From Limonium bicolor (lineage: Eukaryota; Streptophyta; Magnoliopsida; Caryophyllales; Plumbaginaceae): a stretch of DNA of 64,000 nt. A program made the translations under genes and the position numbers. The notes under the pieces are model-generated. The model saw only the letters and a program-made list of their open reading frames with translations, made no database searches and was not told where the DNA came from. Position 1 is the stretch's first letter. Each line of letters opens with the position of its first letter. The DNA is taken from assembly GCA_023374045.1 (NCBI GenBank), contig CM041776.1, positions 319,449,925-319,513,924 of the forward strand. Reading direction: 5' to 3'. Shown piece after piece: positions 1 to 12,545 of the stretch.

Positions 1-2
1 AA

Positions 3-3000
3 AGTTTATTCGAGCATGTTTCCTCCTACACTAATGCTTATGAGTTATGGGAGAAACTTGAGACGATGATACAAAAGAAAACGCCACGCAATAAGGCTTT
101 CTGGTCAGACAACTAGTAAAGCTTGAATACAAAGATGGCCAAAGCATGATCGAGCATTTGAACAACTTCAAAGGGCTCGTCAACAAGTTAGCAAAGGTGT
201 CAATGACGATCGATGAAGAGCTGCAAGCATTGTTACTTCTCAGTTCTCTTCCAGAGAGCTGGGATACCTTGGTGGTCACTCTCAGCAATTCAGCCCCTGA
301 AGGTAAAATTACCTTGGACACGGTCACCGATAGCCTTCTTAATGAAGAGGCTAGGAGAAAAGAACGTGGTTTCTCCACAATACAGACAGAGGCGAACGTT
401 GCTGAAAATCGTGGAAGAAACGAGCAACGGAATAAAGGTCGCGGACATAAGGGCGATCGATTCAGGGGGAGATCGAAGTCAAGAAGCCGATTCACATGTT
501 ATTATTGTGGCAAACCGGGCCACAAGAAATCCGAATGTCGTAAGTTCATTAGAGACCAGAAAGCAGGCAGTACCAATCAAGATCAAGCCGAACAAAGATC
601 AACAACAGCTGTGGCTTCAAAGAATGATGGAGAGGTCTTCATCACCAAAATTGACGAGTCATTAAATTTAGCTCATGGTGATTGTTCATGGGTCATTGAC
701 TCTGGAGCATCCTTTCATGTTTCCCCAAATCGAGATCTATTCTCAAACTACCAAAGTAGTGACTTTGGAATTGTGAAGATGGGAAATGAAGGAAGAAGCA
801 AGATCATTGGCAAAGGAGATGTCGAGATGATGACAAACACAGGCTGCAAATTGATATTGAAGGATGTTAGACATGTCCCTGACATGCGTCTAAATCTCAT
901 GTCAGTCAGTAAACTTGACGATGCCGATATGACCAGCAACTTCGGAGGTGGAAAGTGGAAGCTTGCTATGGGAAATATGATATTTGCTCGTGTACAAAAA
1001 CAAGGCTCTCTTTACATAATGCATGGTAAACCGAGCAAGGGGGAGATTAATGTAGCTCGTAGTGGTGCAGATTTGGAGTTATGGCACCGGCGACTCGGCC
1101 ATATGGGTGAAAAGGGATTGCAAATCCTCGCCCGCAAGCAACTACTTCCCAATGTTAAAGGTGAAACTCTGAAGCCATGCACCGACTGTTTGGCTGGAAA
1201 ACAAAATAGAGTTGCTTTACACACTTCCTACCGACCAAGTAGGAGAAGAAGTATACTGGAATTAGTGCACACTGATGTGTGCTCTATGACAGAGAAATCT
1301 TTGGGTGGTGCATTATATTTTGTCACCTTCATTGATGACCACTCAAGAAAAGTATGGTTGTACCTGTTGAGATCTAAGGACCAGGTACTTGATACCTTCA
1401 AGGAGTTTCATGCTAAAGTGGAGCGTGAGACCGGTAAAAAGTTGAATTGTGTTTGTGCCGACAACGGGGGAGAATATCGTGGCCCTTTTGACACTTTTTG
1501 TGGGAGCCTAGGTATTAGGCTTGAGAAGACACCACCACAGACTCCACAATTGAATGGTTTAGCAGAGCGGATGAACCGAACTATTGTTGAAAGAGTTCGA
1601 TGTATGTTGTCACATGCCAAACTGGCCAAGTACTTCTGGGGTGAAGCAGTAAAGACGGCAGTAGACATCATCAACTGCTCACCATCTGTTCCATTGTCCG
1701 AAGAGATTCCAGAGGAGATATGGTCTGGGAAGAAAGTCAACTACAACACTTTCAAGGTGTTTGGGTGTCGAGCATTCGTCCACATTCCAAGAGATGAACG
1801 CTCAAAGTTGGATGCCAAGACCAAGGAATGTATCTACCTTGGTTCACCAAAGGATGAGATGGGCTATCGGCTATGGGATCCTAAAGATAAGAAGATTGTC
1901 AGAAGTAGAGATGTAGTCTTCTTCGAAGATCAAACAACCAAGGATCGAGAGCAGCCCATCAAGGCCACAAGTATCATTAGCCCCAACCAAGATCCTCTAC
2001 CAATAGTTCATAGCCATGATCAAGGTACACTAGGAGATGTCGGTGCCAACGATGATCATGAGACTCCACCAGTAGAACATGATGTTGATGAAACTGAGCC
2101 AACACAAACCCATGAAGTGCCTACCGAGCACGACCTTCATGAGGAGCCTCAGTTAAGACGATCTACTAGATAGAAGCAACCTACCTCAAGATATCCATCT
2201 GATGAGTATACTGCATTCACAGATGAAGGTGAGCCAGAATGTTTTGAAGAGGCCATTACTGATGATCATAACACTGATTGGATGGAAGCCATGCAAGAGG
2301 AAATGCAATCCTTGCATAAGAATCAGACGTATGACCTAGTAGAGTTACCCAAAGGTAGACGAGCGCTGAAGAATAGATGGGTATATCGCCTGAAGACTGA
2401 AGACAATGGTTTCAAACCAAGATATAAAGCCAGGTTAGTGGTGAAGGGATTCAGCCAAAAGAAAGGGATAGACTTCGAGGAGATATTCTCGCCAGTGGTA
2501 AAACATTCATCCATTCGAGTTGTACTCGGCCTAGCTGCTTGCTTAGACCTGGAGATTGAGCAGATGGATGTGAAGATAGCGTTCCTTCACGGTGATCTAG
2601 AGGAAGAGATATACATGGATCAGCCAGAAGGGTTTGAAGTCCCTGGGAAAGAACACTTGGTATGTAGGCTTAACAAGAGCCTTTATGGCTTGAAACAAGC
2701 ACCGAGACAGTGGTACAAAAAGTTTGAGTCTTTCATGATCAAACACAATTTCAAGAAGACAGTCACCGATCACTGTGTGTTCATGAAGAAGTACTCAACT
2801 GGTGACTTCATCATTCTACTTCTTTATGTAGATGATATGCTCGTGATTGGCCAGGATGCAACCAAAATAGCAGCCCTGGAGAAGGCACTTAGTGGATTCT
2901 TTGCTATGAAAGATTTAGGACCAGCAAAGAAGATATTAGGCATGACAATCACTCGAGATCGATCAAAGAAGTTATTGTGGTTATCTCAAGAACAGTATGT

Positions 3001-3823
3001 AGAGAAGGTTCTTGAAAGATTCAACATGGAGAAATCAAAACCAGTAAGCACACCATTAGCTCCTCACTTCAAGTTAAGTTCGAGTCAGAGATCATCAGCA
3101 GGAGATGATGATAATGAGAAGGTGCCCTATTCATCAGCGGTGGGTAGCCTCATGTATGCCATGGTGTGCACACGTCCTGATCTAGCTTATGCAGTTGGGG
3201 TTGTTAGTCGGTTTCTATCTAATCCTGCCAAAGAGCATTGGAATGCGGTCAAGTGGATCCTTAGATATCTTCGAGGCACTACCAAGAGGTGTTTGTGCTT
3301 CGGAAGAGGAGAACATGTGTTGGAAGGGTACACAGATGCAGATCTCGCCGGTGATGTTGACTCACGAAAGTCTACCTCAGGTTATCTGATTACCTTTGTA
3401 GGGGGAGCTGTTTCATGGCAGTCGAGACTTCAGAAATGTGTTGCTTTATCAACCACCGAGGCAGAGTATATTGCCGCTACAGAAGCGTGCAAAGAGATGT
3501 TATGGATGCAGGGTTTCATGCAAGAACTTGGCCATGAGCAAGAACACTATGAGCTTCGATGTGATAACCAAAGCGCTATTCACCTAGCTAAGAATCCAAG
3601 TTATCATTCTCGGACAAAGCATATTGATGTTCGATGTCATTGGATCCGGGATGTGATTGAGAAGAAGCTAGTCTATCTAGAGAAGGTTCACACCGATGAT
3701 AACTGGTCCGACATGATGACCAAGGTCATTCCAATCACTAAGTTTGAAAGATGCTGCCATGGAGCTGGAGTAATGACTCCCCAACTCGTCGGAGGGGGAG
3801 ATTTGTTAGAAACTTCCTCCTAG
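3..3823 (+). pseudogene. copia gag-pol polyprotein with one frameshift and one in-frame amber stop
   Basis: Polyprotein that would package, integrate and reverse-transcribe the element. Gag runs in frame 3 from the window edge, then continues in frame 2 after an apparent one-base loss near 98-103. In the main frame (from 146) I see a CX2CX4HX4C zinc knuckle near 495-540, a protease with an intact D-S-G triad near 690, the GAG-pre-integrase H/C motifs (1080-1200), an integrase core with D, D and E (about 1266-1590), the RT with YVDD near 2827, and RNase H with conserved acidic residues (3330-3480). The only break in the 3.7 kb after the gag shift is TAG at 2171-2173, in the hinge between integrase and RT; the frame is the same on both sides. 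The codons after the TAG do not match the plant viral readthrough context (CAR-YYA), so I read it as a nonsense mutation. The final stop is at 3821-3823. Confidence 0.93.
3791..3803 (+). promoter_or_regulatory. polypurine tract of copia element
   Basis: GGAGGGGGAGAT directly before the LTR, the usual plus-strand primer position for LTR retrotransposons. It overlaps the end of the pol reading frame. Confidence 0.85.
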
Positions 3824-4383
3824 TTGGTAGCCTACTAATGTTGAAAGTTTAATCAACCACATGTAAATCAAGGGAGGTAAATAGTTCATGGTAGGTGGCA
3901 CACTTATTATGACTTTGGTAAGTTCATTTCACATTGAAACTCATGCTTTATTACCACACTTCATTTCCTATAAATACCCACATAACTTGAGTTGTTTTTC
4001 ATCATCCAAGTTCAAGCATTTAGAACTTGAGGAGAGGATCAAACAAGCTGCACAAGTGTGCAAAGAGAGTAAAAGGAGAGGAAAAACAAAGAGGAAAAAG
4101 AAAGAGTTTATAGCTTCTTTTTCTAATTCTTGTTTGTTCCCTTTTTTGTTATTTCTACAAATTTGAGAGCTAGAGCCTTCGATATTTATTCGAAGAAGGT
4201 CACCATTGTAATCCCATTATTGTTATAGTGGAAGGTTTGGATCAGTGCTTACGATCCCGAGGTTTTTTACCCTTTACATTAAAGGGGTTTTCCTCGTTAA
4301 AATATCGTGTGTCATCTCTATTAATTCTTCGCGTAGTTTTATTAATTTTCTTGTCTCCATCTCGCACCATATTTTTCCCAACA
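3804..4383 (+). repeat. 3' LTR of the copia element (580 bp)
   Basis: Starts TGTTAGAAAC just after the polypurine tract and ends CCCAACA, giving the inverted TGTT...AACA ends. A TATA-like tataaata lies near 3969-3976. The right edge is inferred from the terminal inverted bases only, because the partner LTR is outside the window. Confidence 0.85.
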
Positions 4384-4789
4384 AATCAAAAACACAAAAC
4401 AAACATGAAGGACAAGGGGAAAAAAAAAAGAAAGATTACCAGCAAGAAACAAGAGCAATGAAATTGAAGTGGTTGGAGAAGAGTAAACACTGGAGTATTG
4501 TGGACTTCCGAAATTGAAGGAGGTGGAAAACAAGATACAGAGGAAAGCGGAAAGAGAAGAAACATCTAATAAGGATATTTTAGTACTTTTCCGAGTTTTC
4601 CTTATCCAACTAGAAACCATGAAACAAACGACCCAATTACCCAAACTGCCTTGATGTTGGGCTTTTCTCCTCAACATTAATGTGGATTGGCCACGAGTGG
4701 AAGTCCATTAAATGGAACCATACGCTCAAGATGATCAAAAATTCTGTCTGTACTTACCTAGAATCACACACTTTTATACACACTCATCG
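4384..4789. other. spacer between copia LTR and SPX pseudogene
   Basis: About 400 bp without a coding signal. It holds an A-rich start and the degenerate 5' flank of the SPX pseudogene. I found no P1BS (GNATATNC) motif here, unlike upstream of the second SPX copy. Confidence 0.6.
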
Positions 4790-7700
4790 ATGACGTTTGG
4801 AAGAGGCTCAGCAACCAGATCGAAGAGACTCTACCTGAATGGAGGAATAAATTCCTCTCCTACTAGGACCACAAGACGCGCCTAGAGCTCATAGAGCCCA
4901 AGGACGCCGGTGATAGACTGCCCGCTCCTGAGCGGCAGAGGATCTTCGCCGCGAATGGCGACGCGGCCGTGACAGTGACGCCGGCCACGCCGAAAGAGGA
5001 TAGAATGATGAAAGAAGAGGCTGATTTCATCAGGCTTTTGGAGGGAGACCTGGAGAAATTTAATACCTTCTTCATTATGAAGGAGGAAGAATAAATCATC
5101 TGATTGAAGGTATATTATTCTATAGTAATTCTTAACTTCAATTTGTTTGTCTTCTGTACTGTAAATTGTACATCATGAATCGACATTTGTTTTTTATTTA
5201 ATCGTTAAGATCTAGGTTTTGATCCGATTGCTTAGACGTATCACTTATGCAATCATCTGAAATTGAGCCGTCTGAAAATAATTGCCTCGGGCAAGAATTG
5301 TTAAACCAAGTCGCGATCTAAACGAAGTGCTTCCAAGTTTTTTAGAGAGAGAGATTCCTCTTCCCCGGCCATTTGGCTCCTAGTCAACAGTGCGTTCTGG
5401 CTCCACCGTATGCTAAATTTTTCTACTAGCACAGAATCTCTAGCCGTCTTTGTTTGAACAGATGAAATCAAGCCTCTCTGACTTGTGAACCGTTGCTTAA
5501 TCATATGTGATGCCTGATATGTTGCTTCTATTCTATGGAAGCTCCCGATGGCTGCATCGCACATGGCGATCAGATCTCTCAATTACTCACACACAGTTTG
5601 GTCCATAATACAACACTAGCTACGCTCTCTTTGAATCTTGACTCGGTGTCAGAAGAAACTACCCTAATTAGTTTGGCTATAGGCCGCTTGTGACTTCTAC
5701 GATCTATCTTGCTTATAAGATTGCTGAGGTTGATGACTTTCAGGATAATTAATGTTCATGTTACTGTTGAGAAATTTATGATCAAAGTGACATCTTGAAA
5801 ATCTGGTTTTCTTTTGATAGTAAATCATCAGTGGTTAGGTCAAATTTATGATGTTTCAGGAACTTCAAGATAAAGTGAAGAATGCCAAGATGTCAAATGA
5901 GGAGATGCTGAAGACTAGAAAGGAAATTGTTCATTTCCATGGAGAGATGAACATGTTGGAAAATTACAGCGCTCTCATTATACAGGTGATTGCCTTGACA
6001 AGTGATAATTGTATCTTAACATTAAAATACATTGTAGTATTCTTCATGTGATGGGAATTTGACAATAGTTTTAGAAAAGGGGAATGTTGCTTACAAGTAA
6101 GCTTTGACCACAATTAGGATTGTAGAAAATAGCAAGTTGTGGAATGTAAGTCATGGTAAACGGTAGAACATTCATTTTCTTTCGTTGATGGTTTGATAAG
6201 GATAAGGTTCTATTATGATTTTGGGCCCATTTTCTTAGGATCACGGTGAGATTGACATGGTTACCGAAGAAAATAACCACAAGATAATATAATGATAAAA
6301 TTAGTGAGACAATGATATATGTGGTTCAGTCCAAACATGACCTACATCCATGTGAGGAGATAAAGCAACTTTCATTTAGAGGATGAGGATTACAAGTTTA
6401 CATTAGAATTACCTAAACAACCCATCAACCCGTGTTTCCCTTGGTGTTCTTACCCGACTCCCTTTGAGTTCCCATAGAACCACCCTTGACTATCTTGAAT
6501 GTGATCCCCACAAGTTGCAATTATCCTAAGTTACGAGTTACCAGACCTATTTATAGTGATAGATCTAAACCTTTTACTAATCCCCACATTAACCCATTAA
6601 CAATTGCCACATGATGGGTAACAAGTTACAACGATTACAACCTCATTAATATCATTCATTAAACCCCTATGAACAACTAACACTTGGTTGTTTAGAAAGT
6701 TAGAAGTCTTAACTTCTTTCAAGGATTCAACTTCCTCGTAACTCTATCAGGATGTTAAAAAAACCAAATGTTTCAGACGCCATTATTTGCGTCGCATAAA
6801 TGTTCCTACTAGTGCATCTTCAACTTCCGTGAAACTTTTCGTGAATAAGACATTAATTGGAAGGGCAAACCAATTAACTTCACAAGGAAAACTCAACGAA
6901 TTTAGCATTAATTTTAACATGTTCTATTTTTTTTGTTCTAATATGAAAGATTTTGGAGAAACCACGTTTGTCATCCATAGTGGATTGGTGCCGTCTCTTG
7001 TTGACAGTATTAATACTCTGTGCTGACCATGTCCAAGCGTTCAGTTCTACAAACAGATATAACGTATGATTACGAAATGACCAGGACGTGAAGTGATTAC
7101 CCTATTCTTAACGCTACACTTCTTTGTTATTATGTAAAACTTATCCCTTCGGCTTTCTATTTTAGGGCATTTTGTGCATACTTCATTTTTTTTAGCTCAT
7201 GATGGTCTTAGGAAGACACACATACAAAGATTTTTGGTAGTTTTGTTTGTGCGAAGTCGATTCTAGTTTCTTCCATCTGCTTGTTACCACCTCTGGAAAC
7301 ATCTCTGTGTTGAGTATTGGTATTTAAGTTTTATGCTTTTGATGCATGCTTGTTCAGGATTCAATAATCAGCATTATAGATTTTCCAAAGATGAAAGAAC
7401 TCGTCATCTTGTCATCTCAGCATTGTCAGATTTTTAGTTATTATTCTTTCCATTTATGTTCTCTACCATCTCTTCAACTTGGTATACTGTCTAGGATTAA
7501 TGCGCGCACAACGGCGAAGACATGGGGGATGGAGGGAGCAAAGTACCCCCTAAAATTTGATAAATTACATAATATTGTGGTGTACAATTTTCTTTTCTTT
7601 AGAAAATTTTGACGAAAGACCCCCTAATTATATGTAATTTTATCCATGTCCCCTTATTTTCAGTTTCTATCTCCTCCCCTGTGTGCACAGGTGTTCCTCA

Positions 7701-8618
7701 GAATCTCCCTCTCCATCTAAATATAACTATATAGATGTTTATGTTCCTTAAATTTATCTGCCTCCATATATCGACCTACCTTGCTGCTGACTGATATCTT
7801 GTACGCCTCTGCAGTTCATGACTTGTTTGAGAGAGATTAGAAATGGTTCTTGTTCTTGTGAATATCCTAGTTGCCAATGGAATTTTCTTAGGATTTCTCC
7901 TTACTGAGTTGTCTCATACTGTTGGGCGTATCATCTCTAGGCTCTCATGTTACTTCATGCCTGGCTTTCTTCTCGATTGTAAGTCTTTGAAAGTGACCAT
8001 CGAAGAGCCTGTGTTTAAACTATTTGTCTTCATGGATCTCCCTGGCCTCCAAAACCTCCTTGGTTGGGTTGTTCTGGATCGTGTTCAATTGATGCTTTGA
8101 TTACAAGCTCTCTGATATGATAGCAGTAACTGAGATCTTATTGTTTCCGTCTTTCAATTATGCAGGCTTGGTGAAAATCCTCAAGAAGTATGATAAGAGA
8201 ACTGGGGTACTTATTCGCCTTCCCTTCATCCAAAAGGTTCTCAAACAGCCCTTCTTCATCACTGATCTCATATACAAGCTTGTGAAACAGTGTGAAAGAA
8301 TGCTTGGCATTCTCTTCTCCGCAACCGCTCCATCTGCTGCTGCCGCCACTGTTGACATGGAGGATCCATGTCGGTTGGCCACCACCAGTGAATCTACGCC
8401 CATCTCAACCAGCGACACTGACACCAACTGTGGCCTTCACAAGGCCCCAATGGAGCTTGGAGACATAGAGGGCCTTTACATGAAGAGCACAATGTCTGCT
8501 CTGAGGTCATTGAAGGAGTCAAAGCTCTACGGTCAGTGAGTTCTCCTTGCCAGCCCCTTACTCAATGGCATCAGAGGAAACGTGGGAGAAACCTATACTT
8601 GATCAAGTAGCAAAGTAG
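4790..8618 (+). pseudogene. SPX-domain gene, upstream tandem copy, dead
   Basis: Homologous exon by exon to the SPX gene at 27139. Exon 1 is 4790-5109, exon 2 is 5860-5985 and exon 3 starts at 8166; all three keep AG/GT borders. SPX proteins bind inositol pyrophosphates and restrain PHR transcription factors when phosphate is ample. This copy cannot make one. Exon 1 loses one base at codon 4 (GGAAG where the paralogue has GGGAAG), has AAG changed to TAG near 4864, and TAC changed to TAA near 5093. Exon 2 is one base short near 5976. Exon 3 stays open as a conserved segment (VKILKKYDKRTG, then LIRLPFIQKVLKQPFF) but is shortened near 8517 and meets TGA at 8537-8539; the homologous original stop is 8616-8618. 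Its distal exon is better preserved than its first exon. Confidence 0.92.
6280..6745 (-). repeat. possible copia LTR/U5 relic in intron 2 of SPX pseudogene
   Basis: Read on the minus strand, the stretch around 6325-6360 gives an ACATGGATGTAGGTC... ACTGAACCAC pattern like the U5 end of many plant copia LTRs. No partner LTR, primer site or target duplication could be defined, so limits are approximate. Confidence 0.35.
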
Positions 8619-10690
8619 CCCATTTCTTGATTTAGGATTTTGTTCTTTAGCCGCATCCTTCCCCCTCTGCTCATGTATCACATGCATTTATAATACACGT
8701 TAAGTTTTAACTGATATAGGATGAGATGAGAATCACCGATAAAATTTTATCTGGCTCTCGAGATTAATATTTAAAACGTCCGAACTTCCTTTGGCGGTGG
8801 GCTAATGTGTGTACAAAATCTACGCACTGTTTGACATAACTGAAACGTACAAAATGTAACCAAGGTTTCATTACAAAGACAATAGTAAACAAAGACTAAA
8901 CAAAGACTAAGCAAAGACAATGAAAAGAACAGACATCTAATGAGAAACAACATCCAGATAGCCTCAGAATTGATAGGTAATAAAAGGCTGGGCTTCAAAC
9001 CATTCACATGACACGTCCAATTTCAATAGACCGGAGTTGAAAACCGACAATGGGGCGAGATATAGCAAGCTAACGCAAACACGTTAATTCCCTAACTTTT
9101 AATCTTAGAATTTAAAAATTAAAAGTGATTATTTCTTATTGATAAACTGCAAAGCATTTAGTCATCAACGTGGTAATAACATGTATGATCCTTATGTAGG
9201 TGCTTTTTCCTATACCGTTGACTTAGTTTTATTGGACGTCTTGTACAAAACCAGAATGGTGATGTTAAAAGTAGGACTTATAAGGTATGTTAATTTCAAC
9301 TAAAAATTACAAGGTATGAACATTACATATTTTATACGTCTTCTCCACCTCCCCAATAATACATGAGTTGATGTGAACAAATTCAGATTCGTTAGGAACA
9401 ACAATAGACGTTACAATTAAACAACAAAATAGTGACTTTCCATATGAAATATTTTTCCACTCTCGTCTTCGGTTAGATGCAGAGACTTTCCTTTTTCTCA
9501 TTTGAATCTCTGAAACCATCCCAATGTAAAAGAAATTGCGATATGGGAGTTATCACTACAAGGGAATATCTTATGGACTATGATCAAGTAAAAATATTGA
9601 ACTATTCTCCACATGCAAAAAATATATAAACATCAAGATTCAATGACAAATAAATCTAATCGGATGGTGTAGATTCCACCCACTTGTGTTAGTAAGAAAT
9701 TGAAAAATACTTCACAGTGGTGTGAATTTCACTCATTTTTTTCATGAGTTCTTAATTAAAAATCATACTTTTTATGACATAATAGATCTAACATATGTGT
9801 GTCTCTTTTATATCTTTTCTCACGTATAAATAGTGATAATGTATTGGTTGTTAATTAAAAAAGAGAAACTTAAAAAACTTTGTTATTATAGTGAATGATA
9901 TATGAATAGAGTTTCTTAAAAATTTCATTTTACCTAAAGCAATATACCAGGACTCTTGGTATTAATAAATGTCCTCAACGCTACAGATCCTTCATTTCCA
10001 TATCTACATAATGTAGCTCCATCAATCCTGAGGCTTACCGGATGTTTTTCGAAAATAAGACGCACTTTCTATTAAAACCAACAGACGAGCTAAAAGAAGT
10101 CCAATCAGTATATAAAGACTACTTTTTCTAGGTCAATAATTTGAGCTTGAAGAACATCTAGTGATGCAATCCAAACTGACTAAACAAGGGAAAAACTTAA
10201 TGTGCCTAATACGCTCTTTGAAATTAACACCTCCTAAGACTAGAGTAAAGCTTATAAGTTCTTGATAGCGTAACAAGATATGGGTGCTTAAAACCCGAAA
10301 CCCAACAATAAGATATCCTAGATCTATAACTAGATCCGGATTTATTGCTAAAATTGATAACAACATAAAGCATAATAGAGGTCAATCAGGAGCTCAAACT
10401 CAGTTTCAAAGCCGCTCAAAACCGACATGCAACACTAGAATCTACACCAGATCTAGACACAACAAGTAGACAAGAGGCTGGATCCAAAAACAGATGACGC
10501 TCAAAGCGTATTTCTAGAGGCAGAATAGGCGTTGGCGGGATGGAGTAGAGCGGCGACGGCGGCGAAGGCGGCGAGGTGGTGGTGGAGGCATCAACCCAAC
10601 GACATTGGGGTCAAACAGAGGACTAACTACCTTATTTCTAGAAGCAAACACTGAGTGTGATTTGGAAAAGGATGGGCTTAGGAAAGAAGA
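8619..10690. other. intergenic DNA without recognisable gene
   Basis: AT-rich sequence downstream of the SPX pseudogene. Near 9553 there is a CACTACAAGGG string without a matching second end. The minus strand around 10480-10590 holds a run of CGCCGC-type triplets followed by about 350 bp of moderately open sequence that could be an old 5' leader, but I recognise no protein family. Confidence 0.5.
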
Positions 10691-11205
10691 GATTACATGC
10701 TGAAGTGGGAAAAAAACGAGACCGACTAGAGGACCAAGGAATTATTGCTTATTTAGATAAGCGGCCGGTCATACGCATAATGTAAATAATGACCGGATGA
10801 ATGCGCTCAACTAGATAGCAGTAAGTAAGCCTAAATAGTGACCGGTCGTTGGATAAAAGGATACATAGGCAGCGACTGGCTGCACCTTCAACACTTATAA
10901 TTTTACAGCAACAAAATGACAGCCTGACAGATAGATAGGTTGACAGGCTGGCAAAGCTAGAAGTTGTAAAGAAACACTATAAATAGGGGTTCACCCCCAT
11001 GGAAATGGACACACTATCAATACTTGAGCATCTCCTTGTCTTGTTTTCTCGCCTTGCTACAGATTTTCTGTGCGATCTCGTCTAGCGAACTAGGTACTTC
11101 GACGAAAACGCTAGTAAAAGTCTTGGATCGAGAGAATCAGGCAATGTAGATAACTAGGGAAAGGATAACTACCTATTCATTTTGTGCCGTCTGTGGGAAG
11201 AGAAC
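10690..11205 (+). repeat. LTR retrotransposon relic: LTR end plus Asp-tRNA-like primer site
   Basis: A TATA box (actataaatagggg, about 10977-10990) is followed by a leader ending ...CTATTCA at 11179, then TTTTGTGCCGTCTGTGGGAA. This resembles the tggcgccgtctgtggg junction found after many plant gypsy LTRs (tRNA-Asp primer type), with GGC changed to TGT. The left end of the LTR is not defined. No gag follows. Confidence 0.5.
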
Positions 11206-11790
11206 AGCTTAGATCTAGCAACCACGTGATAAGTGTAAGACCTTAGCAGTGATGAAACTTCAAGAATCCACAAAATAAAAGAGAAAGATCAAAGGGAATC
11301 TCCCTCCCGCTCTTGGACCCGTATTTCTCTTTATTGGAGTAATTTTTTTCAAATAAATTGTTCAAAATTACAATTCATGACAATAATTCACTTTTGAGAT
11401 TCTAATAAACATATATACAAACATACTAACAGTACAAGTGGATAAATAATTTAAGTGTACAAACGATCATTTCCGATTTGCCCAACATACGTTTTCTTGT
11501 TAAACATCCATTGCTGGTAAGGATAAGGTACCATCACTATACCTCGGGTACAGTAGAATTTGCCTTCGAGTAATTAGATCATCACGAATGGAATTATTCA
11601 TGGAGGAATTCCTAATCTAGCGTATAATACATTTCTAAATCATGATCACATACTTATAATTACCCAATTGCACCATCCACACTCTATAGATGAATTAGAG
11701 ATGAATCTTCCTTTTTTTCATCTCTCGTTGAAGCTGAATGACAGAATAACATGAGGAGAGGAGTTGGGGTGTAGACGCGGCAATACCCGC
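11206..11790. other. intergenic AT-rich sequence
   Basis: No ORF or repeat structure that I can name. It may include decayed internal sequence of the LTR relic to its left. Confidence 0.5.
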
Positions 11791-12158
11791 TAGGGATGGT
11801 AATTTTTACCCAACCCGGTAACCCGATCCAAACCCAACCCGTAAATAGCGAGTATGGATTAAGATTATTGACTCGTTTAATTTTTAGGTCACGTATGGGT
11901 TACCTATTAAATATATGGGTTAGGTATGTATGGGTTAAGAGTCCTAACCCGAATTCATCCTGACCCGTTTAAATAAATAAATAAATATGTATATATTTTA
12001 CTTGGATATGTATTAATTTTATAACCATTAGTATAATAGCAAACAAAAATACAATCACTTCTTTAGGCCCATAGAAATAATTATTTTATAAATCTAAATA
12101 CATTCTCTAGGCCATCTATATCCACCATTCACTGTTTGTTTGAAAACCTAAATACTAT

Positions 12159-12545
12159 CACTACAAGAAAAATCAGATTTAGCTACCACTGTATATCAGT
12201 AGCTAAATCATCAGTTTTGGTAGCTAAACACAACGGGCTACCGCATTTTATGATTTAGCTACTGATATACAGTGGTAGCAAAGGTCCTAGTGGCTAAATT
12301 AAAAATAGCTACCGTTTTGGAATGCGGTAGCTATTTCGCTTTGGCCTCGCTACTACTTTTCCGATAGCTAGATATTGCTACAGTTTTAGAATGTAGTAGC
12401 CAAATGACTACTAGTGTAACAGTAGCGAAATGGCTTCGAGTATAACAGTTGTGAAATCGTTACTAGTACATCAGTAACAAAATCGATACTATTATAGCAG
12501 TAACAAAATTGCTACTACTTCAATAGTAGCGAAATCGCACAAACT
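12159..12545 (+). mobile_element. CACTA transposon terminus, truncated
   Basis: Begins with CACTACAAGAAAAATC, the classic CACTA/EnSpm terminal motif, followed by dense subterminal repeats built on TAGCTACC / GTAGCTAAA / GTAGCGAAAT in both orientations to about 12540. No CTTGTAGTG end is present to the right, so this is one end only. It sits inside the hAT-like element. Confidence 0.7.
12182..12279. repeat. perfect 30-bp inverted repeat (hairpin) in CACTA terminus
   Basis: The arm at 12182-12211 is the exact reverse complement of the arm at 12250-12279, with a 38-base spacer. A transcript would fold into a 30-bp perfect stem, close to a small-RNA precursor in size. Confidence 0.9.

Larger units (their letters stand above)
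1..4383 (+). mobile_element. Ty1/copia retrotransposon (Tork/Tnt1-like), 5' truncated by window edge
   Basis: The 3' four-fifths of a copia element: gag, protease, integrase, reverse transcriptase and RNase H in copia order (integrase before RT), then a polypurine tract and a 3' LTR. The 5' LTR and the start of gag lie outside the window, so the LTR pair cannot be compared. The RNase H region and the gag zinc knuckle look like the Tnt1/Tork lineage; that assignment is by eye. If this is a normal insertion, the five bases after the LTR (aatca, 4384-4388) should recur just upstream of the unseen 5' LTR. The element ends about 400 bp upstream of the SPX pseudogene. Confidence 0.93.

Noticed and set aside
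7540..7690. Possible MITE shared with 33540-33660
   Set aside because: The similarity is in loose motifs only and neither copy has definable ends or a target duplication.
8117..8165. ATG upstream of SPX pseudogene exon 3 as a separate gene start
   Set aside because: The AG at 8164-8165 and homology to the paralogue show an internal exon, and sequence before it is intron.
9553..9576. CACTACAAGGG as another CACTA terminus
   Set aside because: No subterminal repeats and no complementary end nearby, so it is probably chance.
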